Below, piece by piece: positions 36,128 through 46,354 of a DNA stretch of 64,000 nucleotides; within the stretch, counting starts at the first letter, position 1, and each line of letters begins with the position of its first letter. The notes under the pieces were generated by a model. It ran no database searches. It saw only the letters and a list, made by a program, of their open reading frames with translations, and was not told the DNA's origin. The stretch is from assembly GCF_030052815.1 (NCBI RefSeq), contig NC_079503.1:53114735-53178734 (forward strand), read 5' to 3'. The DNA comes from Hevea brasiliensis (Eukaryota; Streptophyta; Magnoliopsida; Malpighiales; Euphorbiaceae). The position numbers and the translations under genes are program-made.

Positions 36128-37374
36128 TAGTTAAGAATTGAGAAAATACCAGCAACAATGTCAAAAGTCTCATCTTCATCCCTCTGTCGCATAGTGTATA
36201 CTCTAACTGGAGCATCACCTTATTCTGGCTGATTCACAGTATTCTGACTTTTAGGTGTATTACCCCTACCTCTACCTCTGCCTCTACCAACTGCTGGTGA
36301 ACTCTTTAGGGTAGAAACTTGGGCTAATCCTTCTGACGTGATAAATGATCCATAACGGCGTGGACTTACGCAATCTTTAGCAAAATGACCAGTCCCTCCA
36401 CAATTAAAACATGCTCCTATAGCTCTATAACATACTCCACTATGTGGTTTACCACAAGTCTCACAAATTCAATCCGACAACGTATGTTTATGTGTCTGCT
36501 GAGTTTGCTGATCAGATTGGGGTGATTTCTGTTCAGAAGATCTACCTCTACTCGATTTGTGCAAGCTAAATCCTCCAAAATATTTTCTTTTCCCAGAACC
36601 ACTCTTAGTAGCTTAGCCAATAACAGTTTTCTCTTTCTCTTGTGTACTCTTCTTCACTGCCCCTTCTGATTCTATCCTTTCCAGTTCCAGGGCCTGTGAA
36701 ATTAGCTCTGAGAAGTTCTAATGTTTGAACCCCACCACTTGCATTCTTAAAGTAGGTCTCAACCTGGCCTCAAACCTCTTACACCGGTCTCTGGGGGTGG
36801 TGACCAAGCTTATGGCATTGTGGCTTAGTAGAGAGAAATCGCTCTCATACTCTGCTATAGTTTTGTCTCCTTGCTTTAGACTTAAAAACTCTTATAGCTT
36901 CATGTCTACATAAGTATTGGGGACCCATTTCTGTTTAAATTCTCTCAAAAAGTCTGTCCATGTAAAAACAGGGGGCTCAACCAGGCTGTGGGGGATGGTC
37001 TTCCACCATTCATACGCATCCCCTTAGAGAAGTGATACTGAATATTCAAACTTTAACTCTTCAGCACACTGTAGTTTTCTAAAAACCTGTTCCATCCTCT
37101 TTAACCACTGTTCTACTTCCAGTGGATCCACTGTTCCTTTGAATTCTGTAGTCCCAAATTTCATTAACTTCTCATATTGTCTTGCTGGGGGCTGTGGTTG
37201 TGCTGTAAGGGCTTGGGTTGGCAAGTTTCCCACCATTTGTTGAAAAAACGCAGCCATCTACTGTGCAAACTAAGCAGGGAACTGTGGTGCTTGAGGAGAA
37301 GCTGGAGTCGCTGACCCACTCACATTCTGGAGTGCGGGGCCTTCTCCTTGGGCCTCAGCCTGGACAGATTATTC
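36128..37374 (-). pseudogene. Gypsy gag remnant of element D (capsid-like region and two zinc knuckles)
   Basis: Minus-strand gag. The order is MAAFFQQMVGNLPTQ (37257), the retrotransposon gag core (FKGTVDPLEVEQWLKRMEQ, then WTDFLREFKQKWVP and QGDKTIAEYESDF), then FEARLRPTLR. Two knuckles follow at about 36370-36450: CETCGKPHSGVC and CFNCGGTGHFAKDC. The second is a classic CX2CX4HX4C. The end reads VAGIFSILN, the start of the protease region, then TAA at 36130-36128. There are at least six in-frame stops (for example upstream of the Met, after SVSLL, in the MKL segment and before ICETC). The N-terminal end was removed by the LTR-gag deletion at 37375. Gag would form the virus-like particle and bind RNA. 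Confidence 0.88.
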
Positions 37375-38369
37375 TACATATGAACAAAAGATTATTTACA
37401 TTAAGTCAAATTTACAAGGGTATAAATAAATACCCATACAAAAATCTCAGTGTAGTCCCAACAATCAGCAGCTCACTCTGCTGTTTTTTCCTTGTCTCTA
37501 TCTGTGACAGCAAAGAAAGCTATGGCTAAGTATAAAAATACTCAGTGGCGCACAATAAAATATAAAATACATAATATAAAACATTTGTTATCAATTCACA
37601 GTTCAAATATTTCAGAATCACATTTCAATTTTTTTAAATCACATTTATGACAAATCACAATTTAAATATTTCATAATTTTCAAAGCTTAATATAACACAA
37701 ACTTGATCAAATAATTTAATAAACACAGTATTGCCAATCAATAATACAACTTAGGCCATGACACAAAATTTCCAAACATGTCATGTTGTATACCACGACA
37801 AGGAAAACTCACCCCACTAATCGAAATCAATGAGGGAGGTGGCTAGCTAGCTAATGAGTACTCATCCAAACTCACCTCAGACTAGCAAGCTAGAGAGGGA
37901 GGAAAGTGATCAAATATCAAACTCAACCTCACAAGTGGAGGAGGAACATAGTAAGGGACTGCCATACCAAGTGTGAATCAAAAGTAATTTCAAAATCATA
38001 TTATTCAACATTTCATGCAAAACATTATTTCTAAAGTAGGCAACACACAAATTCTCAAATAAAATTTCTAAGGCCATAACCAACTTCAAAATCATATTGT
38101 TCAAATATTTCATACAAATCAATAAATAATTTTCATTCCAAATTTCCATTGTAAAATAGGCAACACAACATTCTCGAAATTCATAATGAACAAAACACAT
38201 TCACAATGTATAACAAATCAATTTTCATTGTGAAAACTATAATTTATAAATTTTTGTGCACAAACCTTATGCGAGTGGCCTCTTGGCCTTGACTCGATGC
38301 CTTGTGTTCTTTCCCGATATTCTTTTCAACTGAAACACACCATTTTACAGTGTTTCAGTATCACAATTT
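37375..38369 (-). repeat. 5' LTR of element D, left segment
   Basis: Homologous to 32602-33590 of the 3' LTR. About 520 bp at the LTR 3' end are missing, where it is fused to gag at a shared TACATATG. It is interrupted on the right by a copia solo LTR. Confidence 0.9.
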
Positions 38370-40483
38370 TCTTAGTAGTACGCCCTAGAGCATATCATTT
38401 AGTATATATCTTGTACATGTTTTATTAATAAAAGGCATTTTCACTTTTTCCTTTACATAATATATTTATGTGTAATAGAAAAGGTCCATTGATATTCTGT
38501 TAAAAATTCTATTCTTAAGTTGTTAAGAATATGAGTGACAGCATTTCTAGCACAAAGTGTCATAAATAGGTTCACAATCGAGGATACTTCACAATAAGGA
38601 CATGACTTATCCAGAAAGATTGTATTCATGTTTGTTCCCAAGTTATTTATATGAGATATAAATAAGATGGAATGGTGAGTCTCATGCCATATAACAAACA
38701 TGATAGGCACTTATACATGATAAGTAGGTCAAACCAGTGACATTTATGATAAGCACATGGAGTTTACTCTTGTCAATATATTGTCATAAATCATATTAGT
38801 GCATATAATCTTTAGATCTGAGATAGCACAGTTATCTTGTATATAGGTGGTTTGAGTTTGATACTGCTTTCATACTTGTACTGTGTATGGGCATATGGGC
38901 ATGTGTTGGCTCCTACTAGTTATATATGGAGGTAGGTGTTGATCAAGATGGAATCTGTTCCTCTAAGTAAATAAGGATAAAATCCTATGTTCATTTAATT
39001 ATTCTTAATGTTTCAAGTTCCTAGCCAGGACAGATAGATTTAATCAGAAAAAAGTTTCTGATGAGAAAATCTTTTTAATCAAGAACTGAAATTAAAAGAG
39101 AACATAATATTCATAGCAAATGGGATTTGACATAAACCATGACTCCAGCTTGAATTGGGATTTTGTAACTGAGTGATTCTAGTGCATGGTAACATATGAT
39201 TATAGGTTCATTTAAGGTAAACCTTATTACTGATTGGGTAGCCATGGCATGCTATGCTAGGTGTTAACCATGGTCAATGAGGTGCATAAAATGATTTAGA
39301 GAAATTATTTATGGTAAGAAAGAGTTCTGATAATATTAAGAGTTGATATCATGTCTCATTGCCAATTAGTGATGAGCCTAGTAAGTCACACGCATACACA
39401 AGTAATCACCAAGTTAAATATGATTTAATTAATTAATTAATTAAAGAGTTTAATTGATTAATTAAATAGGTTTGGTTTGCAATTAGATTGCAAAGTCCTT
39501 AGCATGACTTGAAACCAAATCTAGATTATTGGATGTATAGTATAAGTTAAATTTATATTTAAAGTGTTTAAATATGAATTTAATTAATGAGAAATTAATT
39601 AATAGAGATTAATTAATTTATTTATATTTGATATAAATTGATTAGAAGAAGAGAAATAATTATTTTGGGTTGAGAACTCAAAATTAAGACACAGGGGCAT
39701 TTTGGTCATTTCACAGGGTGACATGTGGCACCATGAGATGGTGACACATGGCATTACACATAAGCTTGTCAAATGTCTTTTAATCATGTAAGATGATTAA
39801 AATTAAGATTAAATATGGGTTTGACACTTGGCACAATGTGATTGGGTCAATTAAACCTAGAGCCAATTAGAAGGTGACATGTGGCAAGGGTTTTAATTGG
39901 TGACCTAGCTATATAAGTGTTGTTATGAAAACAAAAAATGATAACCAGCTGCTGCCTCTCTTTGTCCCACCACCCTTGAGGCTCCCATTCTCTCTTCTTC
40001 TTCATCTCTCATCAATTCCAAGAGATTAGCAAATAATCTATTGAATTAAAAATACTAGAAATTGTTTCTAGTGTCCTGTTTACATCTTTAATCTCTTAAA
40101 AGGCAAAACTTGATTTTCTAATAAATAGAAAAAGCTTTAGAAGCTATTCAAGGGCTGTCCTAGGTGATCTTGGTGTGGACAAGCTAGAGAGACAACATCT
40201 GGTGTCCTAAAGATGCATCCCAAAGGTGCTAAACACACTGTAGTGCATCAAGAGGTTAGCTTACTTGTTCTTGATCTAATCTAGGGTTCTAAAATTAATC
40301 TGATTAATTCTAAAATCTTAAATGGCAAATACAGATCCAAAAACACATTAAAAGAGTTTTAATATGTTGTTTAACATTGAAATCAAATAGATAAAAATAA
40401 ATCTTGCATGATGCATGTGACCCTAGGTGAAAATTTTGAATTCAATGATATAAACTTGTGTTTTTCATGCTTCCGCTCCTTCA
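38370..40483 (+). mobile_element. Copia solo LTR inside the 5' LTR of D
   Basis: 2114 bp homologous to 9222-11328 and 57801-59906. The start is mutated (TCTTAGTAG instead of TGTTAGTAG) and the end reads CCGCTCCTTCA. It is flanked by AATTT (38365-38369, 40484-40488). The empty site is in the partner LTR of D at about 33594 (ATCATAAGTTATCATAAATCC). It has a TATATAA box at 39910-39916. No internal copia sequence remains. Confidence 0.95.
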
Positions 40484-42604
40484 AATTTATCATAAATCCA
40501 AAAATAAATTCAAATCTATTTATATCTAACTTTAATATGCTTAACTTGACGTTCTTTACAATTTGTATTTTGGGGTTACTATACATGACACTATTCAAGT
40601 CAATTTGTTGACTTTCTAATGCTTAATAGGTATGGGAATTTCAATTTCACCCACATACCACATTTTGGTTACCTAATTTGTTGGTTTTTATTGTTTTCTC
40701 AAATTTTAAGTCTCTTAGGTGAAATTTTCAAATTTCAGATTTGGTGCCCTGTTTTGTACTGTTCTAATGGTCAAGTTGCTGTGATAATTTGGCTAAGTTT
40801 TCTTCATAGAAGTTGTTCCTTATTGTCTTAACTTTATTTCTCTTTTTAAATCATTCCATTTGGTAGCCCTAGTTATGGCCATTTGAACATGGCTGGCCGG
40901 ATTTGGTGTTACCCAGAATTTTGGGCATTTCCTGGATTTTGGCAATTTTTGTATATTGACTGCAGGTGAGTTTTTGGACAGGTTATTATCACAATTTGGG
41001 TTTGTTTTCTTCATAAAAGTTGTAGGGCTATGTCTAAGCTTTCTATCAGAATAAAATTTAGGTCATTTGGACCTTCCTAGACCAAGTTATGGTCATTTAC
41101 GTAACTACTGTTCATTTGGTCATTTTTGTACAGGGCAGTGTGCCCAATTCCAGATTTGGCCTAATTGTTTACTTAGTTATGGTCACTTTCTGAGCATGAT
41201 TCCTAAATGATGTGCCATTTTGCGTCTAGTTTCATTCCCAATTGGCCTCACATCAATTTGGTTAGTAAATTTTCAGTTTTGGTCCTTGAAAGGGACCTAG
41301 GTCAAGCTGCCTGCAGATTGACCCTAACCAATCCGAATTGGAACTTGGTTCCAACAATTCATACACACCACAAATGGTCACAATTGACCATTTTTCAACT
41401 CAAATAAGGTCAACTACATCAATTGACCAATTCTTAACTTTTCTTTAATTTTTCACATGCTCAAAACCCTAGCTACACATAAAGTTCAACCTAATGCATT
41501 CAAAGTGCACATTCATGATCTCTACACCTAATGCACCTCAAATAACCATTCAAGCACCTCAACTCATTCATTTTAAACCCTAACCCTAGCTGGCCAAAAT
41601 TTCTATTTGGTCCTCCAACAATTGTTTTCTTTTGATTTTAAGTTACTTTCTAAGTTAATTAAACTAAACATAAACATTTAACTAAAATTTTCAAGTTTAG
41701 AATACTAACCTCAAACTTTGATTTTCAATTTCTCCAAATCTTCAATTTCTCCCTTTGTTTCCTTCTTCACTCTTCTTGTCTTGGTTAATTTAGAAGCTTA
41801 CTAGGGTTTAAGGTTAGATTTTGTGAGAGAAAATCAAGTTATTCAAGGTTGAATAACTCTTCCATGGGGGACATCAATGGAGATGTGAGGGGGAGAGTGG
41901 CCGGCTTGGGGTGAGGGAAGATGAGAGTGATTTTTCTTTTTCTTTTCTTTTGAATTTTAGCTTAATTAATACATAATTATCCCATAAATTTCAATTTTTA
42001 AGTATTAAGTTTATTGCATCATGCTTATGTCATGCATGATGTAAATAAACCTTTTTCTTTCTTTCTTTCTCTTTTTTTTTTCTTTTTCATTTATTTTTTC
42101 ATTAGTTCTTTAATTTAATTCTTGATCTCAAAGTTTCTTTTCTCCAATTTTGTTGGACAATTAGGTCAGGAGTCAGCCCTAGGGGTGAATTGACCAAATT
42201 GCCCAACGCTAGTTCGATCCAGTTTGCAAGTAATTCAATATTTCTTCTAGATCCCTGACTTAATTATTTGACCTGCTTAACAACTCTTTTTCATGATTTT
42301 CTCTTTTCCACTATGTTCGCAATAATACTAAGGACCGTGACACATTTTACGGTTCAAAATTCGAGTTTAGACTGACCCCGCAGTCATTCCCGAGAAGGTC
42401 ACCCATCGCTGTGACTCCCGGCTCATTTAACTTCTTGTGTTCTGTTTTTCTTCTTTATACTTAACTATTTGGTAGTTACTAATTATTTGTGTTTAGGGCT
42501 TATCTAGGTGTCTTAGATGTGGTTCTAATTCTCTTAATTTCTCGGACCGACACCAATCACGAGAACAGTATAATTTACTAAGCTATGCAAATAGGGGTGT
42601 TACA
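40484..42604 (-). repeat. 5' LTR of element D, right segment
   Basis: Matches 33597-35733 of the 3' LTR and ends GGGGTGTTACA. It contains CCAATTGG / TCAATTTG (41238-41260), a (CTTT)n tract near 42055-42080 and the GGTCACCCATCGCTG box near 42398. Confidence 0.92.
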
Positions 42605-45600
42605 CGGTGTCTGTCCGGATAGCTAGAATGTCTAGAACTACACTTAAATGATAGTGAAGAGACATAAAATGATGAAATACATGATAAGAAAATACTAGAA
42701 AAATAAAAATAGATGAAATGTAATTAGGTTAAACGAGCCAGAAACCATAACGATGGGAAACTACAGCGGGAAGTTATGGCGGATACAATTGCTGACTCCT
42801 GGACTGTGGGGAACTCTAGAAAATATTTTCGGGACATGATTAAATATCTACTAAGGTATAATTGACATTGAAAATGTCAAAGAAAAATTAGTAAGTCAGT
42901 ATAAACGAAACTGAAAAATCAAGAAACCGACAAAAATCAATGTTATCGAAAAATTAGTAATACAAATTGAATAGGGCCATTTTGGTTATTTGACACCTAG
43001 AGTTGACTTTTGACCTAAATGTCCGTTAAAAATAAGTGATATTAAAGATTGAAAATGTCATGAAAATAAGAAATGTGATACGTAATATAAATAGTGGAAG
43101 TTTGGTGGCATAATTGCAAAATTAAGGAATTTGGATTATTTAAATCATTAACTAAACCTTAGTGCCCCACTAACTATACATTAAGGGACATATATAAGCC
43201 TTAGTGGACAGAAATTTTCATCATCTTCAACCTCTTCAAAAACCAGGTGAATTGAGCCTCCATTGAAACACCATGGCTGAAGCTTGAACACCCTCTATGC
43301 ACCCGTGTTCTAGCCATCTTTCACCATAATTTCTTCATTAAAGCTTGCATACACAACTTGGCAAAGAGATTGGCAACAAGAAGGAAGGGATTTGATGAGT
43401 TTTTAACAAGCTTCAAAATAGTAAGTGCTCATTTCCTCTCCCTTTCTTCATTAATGTTAGTCATAGTGTTGAGATGAGTTGATTTGTTGAAGAAATTAAA
43501 GGATTTGATGAGTTATGGAGATGTTCCATTTTCGGAAGCCATGGAAATTCAAAGTATTTAGTTTATTTTTTTTCATGTAATTAATGGGAAATAATGTTGA
43601 TTAGGGTTATAAGAGGTTTTGTCAAATGAATTTCATGTGTATGCTTAAATTGAGTAAGTTGGAGTAAGGTTGTGAATTATATATGGAAGATTGAAGCAAA
43701 TTTATAATTAGGTAGCTTTGATGTACTTAGGAGAGTATAAATTTGATGTATATTGATATTGATTAATGAGTTAATGGAATGTACATTATAGATTTTGAGC
43801 AATTGAATTAGGGTTGAAGACTTGTATAATTTGTTGGACATTTGATTGAATTGAATTGAATAGCTACTGGATGTTTAAGTGAATTGACTATTGTTGGACA
43901 TTTGATTTCATTAAACTGAGTTGTTGCTGGACAATTTACCAAATTGAGTTGTTGTTGGTCATTTGACCAAATTGAATTGTGAATGGTAAACATTAGAAGT
44001 GTAAATTCTCAAACGTAGATTTTGGTTGTTTAAGGACAATATTCATTTTAGGCCATAATTGAATTTGTGTAATCCCAATTAGTATGAGGCCAATTGGAGG
44101 TAAAACTCGACATAAAATAGGCCAACTTTCATGTAGAAAACTTGCCAAAATTCTATCTAGAAACTGACCTTAAAATTTACCTAATTCGGAATGGCAACTT
44201 TGCAAAACCAGAATTTGACCATATGAACAGTAATCAGTCTTTTGGCCATAACTCACTCAAAACAGGTCGAAATGACCAGAAATTTATATCATTGGAAAGC
44301 TTAGATATAGGGCTATAACTCTTATGAAGATACCAAGGCCTATAAATGACATTAACCAATTCGAAATGCTTGCCCAATTTGGGTTACAAAATCTACCAAA
44401 AGGAAAATTGACCTAATTTGTTAACTTAAAAGCAATCTGTCCAGCATTAGTAAAATGACCATAACTTGGGCCAAAAAACCCCAAATGATATGAAATCAGT
44501 GCCAAAATTTCAATAAGACATAAACCTACAATATTTCTCTTTTAACTAGGACTCAAAAATAAAGGAAAATAGGTCAATTAGCTAGATCAAGATAGTATAC
44601 CAAATCTGAAAAAATTGCAATAAAATGCAATACGCTTTGAAATAAAATTTGCAATATATATACCAACATTTGAGGAAAGTAAAATGTGACATATTGGTGA
44701 CATTAAAACCAAGTCACCTAGTGCGTGTGAAAAGTCAACATTGTAGGTTGACTAGTGAAATAAATATTAACCAATAAAAATTAAAATATTAGAATTTCTT
44801 ATTTAAAATCATTTAACTGAGTACTGAAATACTTTGAATTGTGTGTTTCAGTAGAAAAATACACTAGGAAGAACAAAGAGAACGTGAGTCAAGGTCAAGA
44901 GGTGACTCATAAGAGGTTTGTGCACAACATATAAACTTTCTTTGAATTTTCTTTTGCAATTTGTATTGAATGAATTGTGAAAATTTAATTGTGACTTTAT
45001 TTGTATTGAAAATTTTGATTGAAAAGAAAAATGTGCTATTGACCCAAACTATTGAGAAAGTAAAATTGTATGTGTATGGTTGGCATTTTAATGTTTAGAA
45101 AATTGTTAAAATAGTTTGAAACCACAGTATCATGACCAAATGTTTGAATTCCTCGCTAGCTCGACTAGTGGGAGGAAATAGTTTTGTATTCCCTCTCTGG
45201 CTGAAGTTTTGAGGTGTGTGCCAGTAGAGGAAGAAATTTGAATGGGTACCCATAGATTTGAGTTAGCTAGCCTTTGTATTCCTCATAAGCCTTTGGCTGT
45301 TGAGATGAAAAAAAAATATTAATGGCATGATCTGAATGTGTGTTTTATAAAAATTATTTTGTGACTTCTGAAGTAAAAATATCTTTGACTAAAATGTTAA
45401 ATTGTGTTTTGTATCTGTTTAACAATTTCAGTATTGTATTTGGAATAATTGTTATTTAATACTTGCATAAATTGGTATTTTGTTATGTTGTGCACCACTG
45501 AGTATTTGTACTCAGCGATGGCTTTTCATTGCTGTCACAGGTACAGAGAATGGTAAAGTAGCCAAGTAAGCTGCTAAGGACCAATAATACTACATTTTGG

Positions 45601-46159
45601 GATTTTTGTCGAGTGTGAAAAGATACCCCTTTTGTACATATTGATTTTAATGTATATGACTGTATATATATTTTGTAATTGGTCTTGAGTAGTTGTACAG
45701 AAATGTTGTATATAAAATGGTTGTAATATAAGCCTTATTTTTGAATTTATGAAACGCTCAACTATTTTCTTCATCTTGAGAGTTGTCTTTTTATAAACTG
45801 AGATTCTGAAATTGATTGTTTTGAGATATATTGGAGGTTAGGGATTGAGATTGTATATTATTGAAAGTGCTTTTTACAGGTTTTAAATTTCTGGTTTTTC
45901 TCTATTATAGACAGCACTCTGCCAACATTTTTACAAAATTTGAGGAAAAATAAAAATTGTCAAAAATTCTACCTAATATTTAAACTTCAAACAAAAGTTT
46001 TTAAATTCTACAAAAAGTGCTCACCACCTTCAAAACGAAATAAAATTGTTTTAAAATCCCTTATAGTGTATTTATTGGGTTATCGGTAGGCGAAGTTCGG
46101 TAATTCATTAAGTATACTACGGGATCATGTTATGCCTTACGGAGGGGTAAGGTGTGACA
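42605..46159 (+). mobile_element. LTR-A3, main part (shared by A2 and A3)
   Basis: Continues the LTR begun at 32030 and ends GGGGTAAGGTGTGACA. The joined length is about 3.6 kb, the only complete family A LTR here. A PPT precedes its start (internal A2) and a PBS follows its end (internal A3), so one LTR serves two internal regions. It contains the CCAATTAG / CCAATTGG pair (44075-44097), a TATA box at 43191-43197 and ~190-bp units near 44050, 44240 and 44458. It has no genes. Confidence 0.93.
43191..43197 (+). promoter_or_regulatory. TATA box of LTR-A3
   Basis: TATATAAGCC after AAGGGACA, at the same place as in LTR-A2 and LTR-A4. Confidence 0.6.
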
Positions 46160-46166
46160 TGTTTAG

Positions 46167-46178
46167 TGGTATCAGAAC
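46167..46178 (+). other. Primer-binding site of internal A3
   Basis: TGGTATCAGAAC, one change from the initiator-Met tRNA complement TGGTATCAGAGC, 7 bp after the LTR end. Confidence 0.85.
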
Positions 46179-46354
46179 CAGGTCTTTTTTTTTAAAATCA
46201 TGTTTTGACCAGTGAATTTGAATATTTTTCTTTGATAGTACAACTACTCAATGTCATTGTTTGATATATACAGTACATTACATTATAAATATGAACTAAC
46301 GGAAGGAAATCTCCTTGTGTTATTTGTTCAGGAGATATAATACCCTCTAATTGA
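46179..46354 (+). other. A3 leader, non-coding, joined to RT linker
   Basis: Same text as A1 11687-11859 and the same junction (CTAATTGACTATGGAA then the [11 protein letters not shown] coding sequence). Gag and protease are absent. Confidence 0.75.

Larger units (their letters stand above)
32084..42604 (-). mobile_element. Gypsy element D, reversed, gag-only
   Basis: 10521 bp on the minus strand, bounded by TGTCACACCTTACCCC and GGGGTGTTACA. The TSD is CAGTG / CGGTG (32079-32083, 42605-42609). In minus-strand order it has a 5' LTR (42604 to about 37375, 3'-truncated and holding a copia solo LTR), a gag remnant, a short non-coding stretch, PPT and 3' LTR (35733-32084). The PBS, the start of gag and all of pol are missing. 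It is a defective member of a Tekay-like family related to A and B by LTR boxes and to F by gag. Confidence 0.92.

Noticed and set aside
37218..37529. 103-codon frame on the + strand
   Set aside because: It is antisense to gag of element D and crosses the LTR-gag junction.
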